Source: Nectonema munidae (lineage: Eukaryota; Nematomorpha; Nectonematoida; Nectonematidae). From it: 64,000 nt of DNA. Positions 41,401 through 56,400 of this stretch are shown here, piece by piece. Position 1 is the stretch's first letter. Every line of letters begins with the position of its first letter. The notes below the pieces were generated by a model that worked only from the letters and a program-made list of their open reading frames with translations, had not been told where the DNA came from and did not search any database. The position numbers and the translations under genes were made by a program. The stretch covers positions 989,001 through 1,053,000 of the forward strand of contig JAUIRK010000919.1 in assembly GCA_030549495.1 (NCBI GenBank), in the 5' to 3' direction.

Positions 41401-44400
41401 TAGCTTCATTTGGTTTTAAAACATGTTGAATAATTAAAATTTTAAGAGAAAAAAGTCAGAAATTTGAAATATTCTTATTTTGAAACATAAAGTATTAACG
41501 CCATCTATTTATCTATGAAAATAACTGATTACAATTTTTTCAAATTTAAATAGAATATTTGATCATTGAGTTTGTCAAAAACAAACTTTATTAAAAAAAT
41601 TTTAATACATTTATTCAAATATTTTTTTCGCATTATAAATTTCACTTTTTTTGTATTCTTCCATTTTTTGTTTACACGTATTTTTATGTTTTATTAAATT
41701 TAATTTTTTTGTCAAATAATCAAAATAAAATAATGTAATCAAAGAATCGAAAAATATTCTTTAAAAAATCAAAAAATATTTATTCTTTTTAAAAATATCG
41801 TTGGCCCCCGTTACTTTTAGTTTCCTATATTCATGGTTTGATAAAAATGATTACAGAGACTCGGTTTATCTTTCGATTCTAAAAGTAACGGGACCAACGA
41901 TATATTTAAAAAGAATGAATATTGTTTGATATTTTAAAGAATATTTTTCGATTCTTTGATTACAGAATTTAATTTTGTTTATTTTACAAATATATTATTT
42001 ATCATGGTGGAAAGTGCAAAAATATAGGTAATAAATTTTGTAACATCGTATGAGGTATACCAAATCTTACATCTAGCAAAATATGAACAGAAAGTTGAAT
42101 ATTGTTTCCCTAGTCATTTGTGTATGGAATAAAAACCATCGTAGTATACAGGTTGGAGATGACAATCAAGTTATTTCTCCGCGTTTAGCCATACAGGTTA
42201 TGAAAATATCTCATTACATAATTGAGAAGAATTTTCTAAAACTTCATGCAGAAAAATATTTATTCAATATGTGTGTGCGTGCGTGTGTGAGAACCGAAAA
42301 TTAAAATTATTTTATAAAAATCTCAAAACAAATTTAGGTTTAAAATTTTTGCCCCCTACCAGGAATGGAACTAGCTAGGGGGAGGGTGGGGTAGAGGATT
42401 CCTCAAAAACGAACAAAAAATACTTTTTAAATTTATTAAGACAAGAAAACATTGTTTTTCAGAATCTGCCGAAAAAACTGTTAACAACGAACCCTCTCAT
42501 TAGCGATTTCCTGCAAGAAGCGATCCAAATTCCTTTTATAGAAAAATCTTCATATTTTTTGCTTTATTTTTAAAAAGTTTTTTTTTCATATTTAATTTAA
42601 ACAGTTTTAAAATGGCGCTCCCAAGCTTTCCAAGTGTTCCAAGTAGAAGAATAATATTTCTTATAAGGATTATTTTATTAGTCGATTTGCTTCTGAGTCA
42701 ATTTAATTGTCTCAGTGTTGATTTTATCAATAATAAAAATTGGTGAAATCCCTATAATCTGATTTCGCGCATTGTATTAAAAGTTTATTCATTGTTCTTC
42801 TATTTATATTTAAGGAATAATATTTTATGGCTCAAAACAAACCTACTAAGAAAAAAAAAATTTTTAATTCTTTTTTTCTCCTCCTCTTCTACTTTTTTAT
42901 AAAAAAAAAAAAACCCCCTCAAAAAAAAAAAAAAAAAAAATAAAAATAATAATCATAAATCAAAAATATACCTACAACCCCCAAAAATTTTTCCTCTATT
43001 ATATAAGAAAAACGATATTGGTATTGTTTTTTAGATGGTGTTGAAAAAATATCCCTGTGCAATAAATTAACCGAATTTGATAAAAAAGAAAATCATTGGT
43101 TCTTTGATGATCAATTTGAATTCCCATTTACATTGAAAGGGAAAAAATCCCCAAAGAGTTTTCCTCGGAAAACAACATATATCTGGAGATATTTATTAAT
43201 CATTGAAATATTCAAAAATATTATTAGGTCTTGTTTGTGTTCCATGTGTTTTGTTTTGCAAGTAGTTTCAATAAATGATCGCAATAAAGAAACACAACCT
43301 GGACAACTTGTGAATAAAGCATTAGAAAAGTATAATTATTTGACAATAAAGGACGGTTATTTCACAGAATACTTAACCAAAGATTATCATTAAGCTTGCA
43401 TAACCTTTTCAGATTCCTTTTTACATTCCTTCAAAACGAATTCAGATAGCTGGAAAGAATGCAACTTATATTTCTAAAACCCTTCAGAATGAATTAATTT
43501 CAGTTTGTGAAGATTTGATTTCAGATAAAAGATGTTAAAGAAGTAAAAAATTTTCGGTTAATGCAGACTAGACTACTGACTCTTTTCATAGCGAGCAACT
43601 AGCTATCTGCGTTCGCTATGTTAAAAAAACTGAGGATAAACATGAAATCAAAGAAGATTTTTAAGCTTTCAAACAGTAAACGATTTGACTAGGCAAGGTT
43701 TAGGTCAACAGATTCTTTATAGTTTGGAAGGATATGGAATCGATGTTAAATATCTTGTAGGTCAAGGTTATGATGGTGCTTCTTCTATGGCTGGGTATAT
43801 AAATGGAGTGCAAGCCTATATTCGTAAATATGCTCCTACTGCTGTTGTATATGTTCACTCTAGCAGCCATTGTCTAAATCTCGTTTTGAATTTTTCTTCC
43901 TCTGTTTATGAAATAAGAAATATGTTTTCTATTGTTGAAAGTATTATTTCATTCATAAATGATTCCGTGAAGCGTATATGTGTTATGAAAATGTTTTTGA
44001 AGGAGGCAGAAGGTGAAAATTTACAACCGTTTTGCCAAACAAGATTTGTTGCAAGGCATAATTTGATTATCATTTTTCAAACGAATTACGCTAAAATTGT
44101 GCTACATTAGAAAAACTCATAGAATCAACTGACAGAAAACAGCTGATAAGGCTAATTCTTTATTAAGATGTTTGATGGATCCTGTTTTTATTCTTTCCTT
44201 GTCTTGTGTTAAAAAGTTATGAGTTTGACTCATCATCTTTCCAAAGCTCTTCAAACAGTAAATTCAGATTTAATAAGTTGTCTTGAAAATATCGATTTTG
44301 TTAAAATAACGCTAATTCAATGGAAAGCTTCTTCAGATGAACGGAACAATCAAAATTATGGAACTTTTATGGCAGCTGAAAAAATAGCTGAAACGGTCCA

Positions 44401-47400
44401 AATTCAAATTAGTATTCCAAGACTTGCTTCACGCCAACGTAGCAATGTTCCAGCTGAGTCTACAAGCGAATATTTCAAACGATCAATTTGGTTTCCATAC
44501 TTGGACGCCATAATTCAAATGTTTGAACAAAAATTCACTTCACATAGCATTCTTATAAACAAAACGGCAATACTTATACCTTCAGAAGTGTTAAATTCAA
44601 CAATATTCTCGGAAATCCTGATGCTGATGATATAAGAATGCAATTTTTAGAATGGAAAGATTTTTGCAAAAAGCTTGAGAACAAACCAACGAAACCTCTC
44701 GAACCCCTTGATATAATTTCTGAAAGAATGCAATATATTAAAAGATTGTTGACAATTTTTTGCACGGTTCCTATCACTACATGTTCAGCTGAGAGGGCTT
44801 TCACTTCAATGAGAATATTGAAGAATTATTTACGAAATCGAATGAATGATGAAAGATTAACTGGTCTCGCTCTCATGTACCTCCAACCTGAAATAAATCA
44901 ACGTTGAAAAAGTTATAGATAGATTTGCGAAACAAAAAAGAAGAAGAAAAGATTTTGTGATATAAAACTATTTTCTATTATATTTATTTTCTATTATATT
45001 TTACAGAGATACCCCCCCCCCTACCAAAAATTTCTGGATCCCTCACTGCCATGTTTTTAAAGAGGCTTCCAGCTTTTGCTTTTTGACGAAATCTTCTTTT
45101 TTCCGAAAATAATTGCTCCCAACCACATAGAATACCTCTCATTCATAGAAACTTTTTACCAAAATTAAAGATTTTCTCAAATCTAAATTCTTAAACATCA
45201 GCTCTTTGTAAATTGGTTGACTTTGTTTTTGGTTTTTATTATTAATCTTTAATGTGATTTTACATTTTGGATTCACAATAAACTCTTGAAATATTTTTAA
45301 TTAATAAGTTTCATAAACAAAAAATCACACCAAAATTAAATAAATATTTATGAATCACAAACACAAACGATAAGTTATGCGTTTATTTTTTAATGTATTG
45401 TAAAACTAATCATATTTTTTTCTTTATAATTTTGACATTATAAAATTCTGTCATTTTGTAATGTCAAGCAAAAATATGAAATAAAATATAGATACATTTG
45501 TCGTTTCACAAAACTTATCTATACAGTAAAACTCTTTATTAACAATTATATTGAAATGAAAGTATAAAAAACATTATTCCAATAAGCCTGTGAATGATCA
45601 CATTATATCATTTTCAAATCCTTATGATTGAAGGAAGTGTGGGCGGCATAAAAAGATAAAGTAGCCTGCGAGCCACAGTTTGGGCATGCCTCTAATTGAA
45701 TATGAATTGATTTTCTTTCTACGCACTGCATCATTTTTGTTTAATGACCCGAATATTCAAAAGTATTACATTAAAATTTCCAATATATCGCTGATATGTC
45801 GTTAAAGCTCTACCTCATTCTATGCATGATTAGTCAATCAACTAAACGGCAAACCCATGTCACCTTGAATGCCCATAACATAAAACTTGTAATGACGAGA
45901 ATACAGATCAAAAATGTAGAAATCTTCGAATTCAGAAGTGAAAAGCCTTTAAGATTTTGATGCTTCTTTTCCAGCTATATTTGAAATATGGCCTTGTAAA
46001 ATTGCCATTGATGTTTATTTTTTGCAGTAACATCTAATGTTACGCTGAATATATGATAATGCTGATATCTTTCCTTCAATATGTATGATGATTTTTCTCG
46101 TATTTTTAAATTTTTTCACCTTTTGCAAGCATCAATCAATCAAATGAGTCCAAATACAAAGAATTCATAGCAATTTTACTCAATGACTTTTTACAGAGTT
46201 CATCCACTTTTACAATCATTGAGTTTTGTAACTTCTTATGCCTGATCAACTGTCCAGATCTTATTTGAAACATCTTTATTTGATTCATCATAAGGCCTTT
46301 TACGACAATAGTCAAGCATAGGATTATTCTTTCACTATTTCTTGAAAAGGCTGGACATATAAGCATATTTACTTAGTATAGTTTTTAGTCTATATTCTCA
46401 ATGTTTTAACATTTGTTTGTTATGAGTAGAATAAATGTATTGTAAATTCGCCTTCTTTCTATATGACTTAATCCTATAAAAGTTATGCTAAAAATATTTT
46501 GAACTTTTAACATGTTTCATTTTTTTTTCGATATATTTTTCAGATCTCAACGTCATCGTGGTTGATCCTGGTAGGCCTGTCGACATTCCTTGCAAGCTGT
46601 CCAATCTCATAACTCCTTCAACAATTCTTTGGTATAAAGTAAAGCATTAACCTTACTTACTAATGGTTATAAAATTTCCCCACTTATATAGATGATCTCC
46701 GCCCTACATTTGAAATATAAAAATAATGGCTAGTTAGATCAATTCATCCGAATATTTTACATTAATTATTTGTAATACAAACTAATTTAATTTTAATTAT
46801 ATTAGGCTACTACCTAATATAATAACTAATGGCAACAAAAGATGACCCATAAATCCTTGAAAAATTGACCTAACGACGTCAAAATGTTGACTTTATTTGG
46901 AAAAAAATTGACCCAAAAAATGATTCCATAACACTTTTTCCAATTAATTATTATCAATGTTATTATTGTTAAGATACCAGCTAATATTTTAAAGTATTCT
47001 ATTTTGAAAAATCACTATCTTAAGACAAAAGCTTTTTTATCACTTGAATCGCATGATACATTTGGTTGAGAAATGCGAAAGTAGCGTAAGATGTGGTGAA
47101 GCGTGTGCGAGATAAGAATTCACTGCGCTCACAAACTAATGCAACAGGTGTTAATCTTTCTTCGCATAGTTATGTGCTAAAATAAATATCAAGCGTAATA
47201 GAAGTGGAATGTTATTTATTTTTCGCACACTGCTGACTAAATATAACGAGTGCCATTCTTTAAAAATCAGAAAAGTGTATCTAAACTGAATAAAAATTGT
47301 TTTGAAATAAAAGAGGCTATGATTATCCAACAAAACTTGTACATTCGATCGACATTTTTCAATTCAAAAATAATTTAAAATTTATTAGAAAAACATTATA

Positions 47401-50400
47401 CTGACCTATACTACTGACCCCTAAAAAGTAAAAAAATATATATTTATTTTCGACAGTGTTTTTTAACTATGGCATTTTAAAATGTAAAAATATTCTATCT
47501 TTGTTAATATGAAATATTGGAAAAATAGTATATAAACTCACCACGTTAATTTATTGGTATTTTTTGGAACCAGATAAAAGTTGACTGACCTCACATAAAA
47601 GCAGATTTTGGTAAAATAAAAACATTTTTTTGTAAAAAATAGCCTATGTTACCCACAAAGACTATAGCTTTCCCATGATACCATTTTCAATCAAAAATTT
47701 TCTTTAAATCTTCACATTATGCTGGTCTTTAAAAGTAGTCCCTTTTTTTTTTAAATTTAGACCAAATTTTTCCAAGTAAAGTCCAGTTATCAAAAAAAAT
47801 TTAAAAACTTTGGCAAAAATAAATTATTCTAGCGTATGTAACAAACGCTAAGTTTTCAAATGATATATCTATCATGGAAAAAAATATTAAAGAACAGTTA
47901 ATTTTTTTCGTCAAATCAAACAAGTAAAAATTTCCAAAAAATCGGCCACTAAAAAACAAAAAAAATAAGGCAAGCATGAAATAGGTGAAGTTGATTTCAT
48001 TTCTGGTATTTGTTTTGGCTGATCTCATCAGGTTTCAGAGATACAGCCCCAAACTTAAATGAAAGGTTTACATATATTTTTGCTATAAGTTTGCTGGAGT
48101 ATTTTTAATTAGTAAGCGTTATTAAGTAAGTAAAGTGAGAAAATATTTTTTTTATTTTAAATTTTGTATTTTTTATGATTTCGACTATTTTTTATTTAAA
48201 AATGTATATAATGAATGGTATTTTGGCATGATTTTATAATGAACAAGTTTTTTATATTTTTTTAGACAAGTTTAATCTAATTCAATGAATTCATCTAAAT
48301 CAAATGACAGAAAATTTATCAACGATGTAGATTCTTTTTGTTATGTTTGTGGAGATTTCAGAAATATTTCTCTAACACAGATCAATAACTCCTTTACTGA
48401 AAGCAGCTTACTTCAGTTATTTTGGTTGTAGGATAGGAGACCAAAATAAACCTTGGGCTCCACACGTTACTTGCAAATCATATTACAACGCCCTGGCTGC
48501 CAGGTTTAATGGTAGAAAGTCATCTTTCAAGTTTGCCGTTCCAATGATCTTGAGAGTTTCGACAAGCCATGCCGATGATTGTTATTTCTGCCTCACTAAA
48601 ATCAAAGGTTTCAAACATGCATCCAGAACAAAAATTGTGTATCCGAATCTTCCGTCAGCTATCAGACCTATTTATCATTCTGATGATTACTCAGTACCTG
48701 AACCACCCCAAAACAAAGGCATATTCTTATCGGGGGAGGAGGCGAGTTCTGCAGAATCAAACTCTTCCAGAATAAGCACTTCACCCTGTATCAATGAAGT
48801 AGACTGTGAACCAACAGTTTTTTTACAGAGTGAGCTAAACAATCTCATACGCGACCTATATCTCACAAAAGAACAAACCGAGTTGTTGGTTTCAAGGCTC
48901 AAACAACATAATTTGGTTGAAAAGGAGGTGAGGATAACAAAGTACAGAAAGCGTAACGCCGTACTATCTTCTTATTTTGCGTGCAAAAACCGTTTATATT
49001 ATTGTTGTGACGTTCCCGAATTATACAACTGCTTAGGCTTTCAACATGAGCTATCAGAATAAAAACTCTTTATAGATTCCTCCAAAAAGAGTCTAAATGC
49101 TGTTTTACTCCATAAAGGCAACAAATACCCAAGTGTCTCGGTTGCTTACTCAACTCACCTGAAGGAGTCTTATGACAAAATGGAACTCCTTCTTGAAGCA
49201 GTTGGATACTCGCAACATCAATGGAGCTTATGTGGCGATTTCAAAGTCTAGACTAGCTAATGGGAATGCAGGCCGGCTTCACCAAGCATTTGTGCTTTCT
49301 ATGTCTCTGGGACAGTAGAGCAGTTTCTGAACATTGCAAAAAAAAGACTGGGTAAGAGAACTTTATTTGAGCCAGGCCAACACAGTGTTAAGGAAACTCC
49401 ACTGGTCAATATGAATAAGGTGCTCTTACCTGCTTTACACATCAAGTCGGGCTTGATGAAAAATTGTGTGAAAGCCTTGATAAAAGCAGTTCTGCTTTCC
49501 AACATTTAACCTACTTATTTCCGAATTTGATTTTCGCTAAATTGAAGAAGGGCATTTTTGTTGGCCCCAAAATTCGAGAAGTGATGAGGGACAATTGTTT
49601 TAAAATTTTGGAGAACAAAGAACTGAGAACTTGGAATGCTTTTAAATCAGTGTGTAGCGGTTTTTTTGGAAATGTACTTGCTCCGGATTACAAAAACCGT
49701 ATCAATGAATTGCTTGAAGGATATAAGGATATGGGGTGTTGGATGTCATTGAAAATTCACTTTCTTCATTCTCACTTAGACTTTTTTCCTCCAAACCTAG
49801 GAGCAGTCATTGATGAACATGGGGAAAGGTTTCATCAAGACATTAGTAAGATGGAAAGTAGATATAAGGGAAGATGGAATCCAAACATGATGGGAGATTT
49901 TTGCTGGATGTTAACGCGTGATAATCGTAAAGCAAAGTTGGAAAGATCGGCAAAAAAGAAACATGTTTGATTTTTTTCTCAATTTTTTCCGAAACTTATT
50001 TCAAATTTGTATTTTTTAATAATTGAATAAATTTTATAGTTTTGATATTACTTCAATGAAAAAAATGCCGAATTGTGAAAAATCTAGATGTGTTGGATGA
50101 AAACGGATAACAAATTTGAAATCGCCATGGTCGAAATAGTATAAAAAGTATATTTTCCTGCTTGCCTCTGAAATTTTTTTTTGTAGTTCAGTTATTAGTA
50201 GTATTATTATTATATATACATAAACATTTTAACCAATCATATAGTTTTCATGAAATAAAACTGCAATTTCAAAGTTAAGTTTTTTGAACTTTCATGCAGA
50301 ATTTTTGGAATGGTGCTTTCAATATTTATACAAAATATTTTTCGAAAATTTTTATTTTAAATATGTTTTTTACGATTTTACGATTTATACATTTAAATTA

Positions 50401-53400
50401 TAATAAAGTCTGACAAGTTGTCTCCCCAGAGGTATTGTCAGACCTCTGATATAGTAGATATACTTCTTTTTTTCTTATGTTTATGATTTTCTTTTTATTA
50501 TTTTGTTTTTCCATATAGTTTCTCATACCAGATATTTAGATGTACATATTGCTAGGATAACTTTTTATTCATACCATCGAAGTTCTTTTTTACTAACGAT
50601 CAACTTGGCTTATGATTTTACTGCCCAGAAAATATTTATCTTAAAAAATTCGAAATATATTTAAGAATATAAAGGCGTTTGTATATTAAGTTTTATTTTC
50701 ATCACTTACACATTGTTGAGAAATGATATAAAGTAGAGTAGGCAGGCATGTTTGCTTTAGAATGTTTAAAATTTTGCACTTGTGTTTTTTAGTAGCTTTT
50801 ATTATTTAGTTTTGAGAAATAAATAGTTCATAAAAAGCATATTTTAAGAAACACTTTACCTGCTTGTATAGGCTGGCATGTACCTCGTTTTTCTTTTTAT
50901 TTGTTTGATTTTTAAAGCGAGCGTCTTAGGGGGTCCGCTTGCTTATCAAAAAATAAATATGCTAGTGAGAAAATATAATAAAAATATATTAGAAACAATT
51001 ACATAAGAATATAATATTATATCGTCTCATTTTCTCTTATTATTCCTGAGTTGAAAATATTTACAACGTTTGCTTACTTCATTTAAAAGTGAGTTTAACT
51101 TTTCACTAGATTGTAGAAATTTTTATGATCTTCAATCTAAACAGAAAGACTGAACATCTTTGGTACTTATAAATACAAACTAAGGAACAAAAGAGGAATT
51201 ATCAACTCCTCTAATTTGTCAATTGCTAAATAAATTTATTTTCTTCACTTCGAATTTATATATTGTTTCAGAACATAATTATCAAAACTGAATTTGATTC
51301 TAAATAGTATACGATTATTATGCGCCTTCGTTCTAAGATCTGTTTGCGCCCTAGTATATATATATATTCAAAATCTGTGAGGAGAGCAATTTTCCAATAC
51401 TGAGACATAAATGAAACGAAAAAAAATTGACATTCTTTATTTTGAACCAAAAGAAAATAAGTCAAAACTTTGTTTGTGTTTGCAATATTATAATTCGCTA
51501 TTATTTGTTTTTTTGGCTGTCGTTTTTTTACTTATTCAAGTTTTTACGTTGATTTTATTTTTTTAGGATGATAAAGAAATTACTACAAGACCGTATTTAA
51601 TTCTTGGAGATGGCACCCTCAGCTTAGACAACATCAACTTGGCGGACTTGGGAGTGTACAAGTGTCAATCAAAACTTGACAAACAAGATATTTCTCTACC
51701 AATCAAAATCACGATATCAAGTTACATTTAATTTATTTTAAGGCAAGTTTATGCCAAAGCTCTTTAAAGATTTAAAAAATAAGTTATTGGGAAATCGAAT
51801 TTGTTTTCTGAAAAACAAAACCTAAGAGTGAAATTATTTTTGATTGATTGACAACTTTTTTTTTACAAAGGGGCTAATTAAAAACTAAAATTGCACTAGA
51901 GGACCGTAACAAAAGAAAAGTGGTGTATATTGATATACTCAAAAAATAGAAGATCGGCTATTATTACATCCTGTTTAAGACTGACATGATCTGGTGTTAA
52001 ATTTTAAGAACAGAACATAGATCAAAAACATGAAATTCTGACCGTTTCAGCATGAAATTTCTAGGCTTATTTTTTCTGTAACTTTGCTATACGTGCCGCA
52101 AAACAAGAGGTTGAGGTTTGCATAGCGAGAGGCTTGGTTGAGAACCACTGATCTAGACTATATCTAGATATAGTTTCTTGAGACTTAGTCCAAAAATTCA
52201 GCTAGAGAAATAAAATATACTTTGTTACTATCTAAAGAACTTTTTTTAATAATTTATAGGGAGTCTTCTGGATAAAAGAGTTTCAATGGGAGAGGGAATA
52301 TTAGCACATAAAGTTTTATTTTAGTTGAGCTGTAACTTGTTAACTTTTATAAATTAACATACTAAGATTTCTTTAAATAATAATAAATAAACAATTACTT
52401 TCCTGTAAATTAAGATTAAAATTAATAATTTTATCCAAGTTTTTTCCGTTTTACCAAAAATTTTCACATCTTTCCCTTATTCATTGAGTTTTTTTAAACC
52501 AGATGAATTATATTATTGTAAGACTTCATATATCTCACATCATTAAATAAATTTTTTATATAAATCATTATAGAAAACACTACTCTGTAGCTTGTATTCG
52601 TTAACCAATATTCATTTGAAATGAGATGTAGACTTTTAGTAAGGATATTGATGTCTTCTTTTTCTGCTTTTTGACATCTGTTTTAATCGTATATATAATA
52701 GTCCGCCTTGTAGTAGTTTTATAGGAACTGTGCCTTTTTTTTGTCAATTAAAAAATTCGACTTTTCATGTTTATAAGAGTAGGAATTATAATTTTAATTA
52801 GAAATTTTTAATTCACAAACAAACAACTCTTTCTTGAATTTATTTTCTACGTCTCTCTTTATCCAATGGTGTGAAAAAAGTTAATTAGCCTATATAAAAT
52901 ATTTTTATGCTATGTTTTATTTTATTATGATAAATGATACTCAAAGTACATGACATAATTTTGTATGTTTGAAAAAGTAAATTTTACTACATAATAATAA
53001 TTACCACTCATAAGAATTCGCACAACATGGACTTTAAATTTTGTATATCTCATAAAACAATTCAACCTTGTGAAGAGAAATAATCGAGTTTTTATTTCAC
53101 AGAGTCTCCGACTTTACCCAAAAAAGCGAAGCGAAGATACTTTGGAGTGCAAGGCGAGAACGTTGTATTTCAGTGTCCAGTCACCGGCTTTCCAACTCCC
53201 ACTATTTCTTGGAAAGTGTAAAAGTGTTTTTCTCACTACTTTTTCATCTTTTCTCCATACCATGCTCTTAAAATCCACCAAAAATGTTCTAAAACTTTTT
53301 TTGTACGAATGGAATATTTCCGTAGTTATTTTTATGCTCGCTCAATCAACACTACTATTCTCATAATAATGAATCAAAATCTGTATGCACTTTTTCGTAT

Positions 53401-56400
53401 TTATAAATTATGTCACCACTTTAAAATATTTCAGGATACGCGAAAAATCCGAAGTGATGATTAGTAAGATTGAGTTCTACCAAAGTTTGATAGGAAATTA
53501 ACAATAATACGACTTCTCAAATAATCAACTAGATCGGGAGGATGAATCGAACTTTTATTACCTCGAACTTTTATGGCCATATATATAATTTCATACTGTT
53601 TATCGAATGAAAAAAAATTATCATTTTTTTAATGAATATTTTCTTTGTATTTTATGGTGTGAATTAACATTTGCCAATATAATGAAATGAAGCGAAAATT
53701 CAACTAAGTCAAAAATGGCTTTAGTATAATTGATTTTAACCTTTAATGAGCAATAAGTATAATCTTTTCTTTTGAAAGTAGACACTTAAAACAACTCCAG
53801 TCGGACACACTTGTACCTAGATATTGATTCTTTAGTTTTCGATATTACATAATCCATATATATATATAATATGTACATTGTACATTATAGTCCCGCGCTA
53901 ATGAAGAAATACCGTTTTCATCATTTAGTAATTTTTTGAGATAAACTACGATTTAGGTGATTTTTTCTAAAAAATATATTTTTAAAAATGTCAAATTCGA
54001 ATAGTTATATGAATTTTATTCACATTTTTTTAAATATTTTCTAATTTTGTTTGAAATATTATAAATCAATGACTTCTTATAATAATTGGAAAAAAATTTA
54101 GCTTGATGACTTAAATTATTGAAGTAGTTTTAAGTTTTTACTTGCTTAATTTTATCTTACTCAAACTGGGAGCTAGATATGTAGACTGACAATATTTATC
54201 ATTTCTTCAAGCAACTATATTTAAACTTTCAGAAATCACGAAGAAATAAATCCAGAGAACAAAAGAATAGAAGTTGTAGAAGCAGACACTAAACTTTTAT
54301 TGAAAAACGCGAAGAACTCTGATAGAGGAATATATTCCTGCAAAGCTACCAACTCTCGAGGAACCACAAAACACTACATGACATTTGAACTTTCAAGTAA
54401 TTTTTTAGCAACTATTCTCTTTACTTTAGTTTCTACATTTTTTATATTTCATCAACGTTTTGTACCGAAATTCTGGATATAACTTTCTCTATCAATTTGT
54501 ATTTGTTATTACATTCAATTTTTTTTAGTTAAATGTAATGAGGTTAAAATATGGCTCAAGAAACTTTACAATAACATGATACTAAGTTAAATAAGAGTTC
54601 GAGTTCATTAGAAACTTTTCTAAGAACATATGTCACTTGAAAAAAATATATTCAGGCTTTGTATATCAAAAATACTAATAGGAGCTTTGCAAAGCTCCGG
54701 AGGCATTATATATTCAAACGGAGATTCGCCAAGATACTATGTATTTATTTGTAAAAAATCTGAGCTTAAAAATGAATATCTTACAGTTTTTCAAATTGCA
54801 TGAAATTTTGTATCCAGGTTTGCTCTATAGTTCCTAACTATCTTTAAAAATTTCGCTCATTTTAGTTCATATGGAAAAAGTCATGAGGCCTTAAAAATTT
54901 GTGGAGGGCATAGATCAGTCTATATATACGTGTATTTAGGAGCTTGGCAAAGCTTCGGAGGCATTATATATGCAAACTAAGATTCGCTAAAATACAATGT
55001 ACCAAATTTATTGTGCGATATACCAAATTAAAGCATTTTTTATGGGCATATAAAATACATTGCCTATATTTTAAGTATTTGAGAAATACCACCATTGCTA
55101 TTTTTAACGAATACTATTCGTTTTATTTATGCCAACAATGTGCGATGAAGAAACCATACACCGTTGCCATCTCATGTCGAAATTAAAATTGGCAAGTGGC
55201 CAATATCAATTTTTAGTTTATAATCCATTTTTAAATCTAAAGTTAGTGATATAATATACGTAACCATAACATGGTTAGAACTGAGAAGACATTTACCAAA
55301 AGGGAATATTGAAAATAGATGTTTAAAAATATTTTATTAACTCAAAACGAAAATTCTTAATTAATAACTTTTTTTGGTTAAAAGTGATTTTTTGTGCTTG
55401 AATTTTATTAACCGTCATTCTATATATTCTAGTTTTTCTCTTTTTTTAGCTGCTCCCCTTATTATATTTCCTGAAATTCAAGTGACTAAAATCTTTGCAG
55501 TTCCAAATGAAAAGGTCAATGTCTCCTGCATTTCAAGCGGATATCCAAAGCCTAAAATATCTTGGTACCTGGGCAATGAGCTTCTGAAAAATTTTACAAG
55601 TCCCAACGAAGTTAGTTCATTTACATGCACTTGCGTAATTAATTTTGTAGCACGCATGCATCATATATTGGTTAAGGTAGTTAACCAAGTTTTCTAGCCT
55701 GAATTTTAAATTTAGTTTACATAACACAGAGTTTGAACATTTGACCTTATTTGGAACGTTTTGAAGGGCTATTTGTTTCACCTTTTTGAGTAAGCTTAAT
55801 AAAATACAAATCAAGTTCTTCGCCTTTATTAGTTTTAATTACATACAAGAGCCTGCCTATTTTGATCTAAAACCTTTTGAAATTAATCTTTCTCATAGTA
55901 TTTTTTTATTAGTCCTTTATACTTCTTTATTTTCATAATTAATTTTCCTTTAATAGCTCATTTCATGACCATTCTACTTAACACTGCTCTAAAATCTTTC
56001 TTTTAATTTTAATGTTTTATCTTAATTCTCGCTAAATTGTATTCATCGCATATAAAGGAATTAAAATATCATATTTTTACAAATAAAAATAATGAGTTGT
56101 ATTTCAATGCTTTTAATTATTTCAAAACAAAAAAAAGATTTAATAAAAATAAAAAAAATAAAATAAAAACAATTATTTTTCATCCTAAATTGTTCTAAAC
56201 GCTTAAATACATCGCATTATATTCAATTTGTTCGAAAAAATATGATTTTGAATAATTTTGAGGATATAATTGGTTTTATATATCTCTTCATTTCCACCTT
56301 TTTTTCTGATGTTAATTAACATCGTGTGAAGTTCGGTCTCCTTTGTTTGCTTCAGCTGTTAAATCTACACATCAAATAATCTTTTTCATTTTTTTGTTAA

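Noticed and set aside
42840-42950. Poly-A runs as evidence of a retroposed copy
   Set aside because: The runs are interspersed with T- and C-rich stretches and lie inside the hAT element upstream of its transposase; no retrocopy ends there.
50400-50460. Small inverted repeat TCTGACAA...TTGTCAGA as an RNA hairpin or terminator
   Set aside because: Short, isolated in intron 16 and without any other supporting feature.
53070-53366. Plus-strand open frame of 98 codons over exon 18
   Set aside because: It reads exon 18 in the wrong frame and runs across the splice sites. The Ig frame is different and matches the neighbouring exons.
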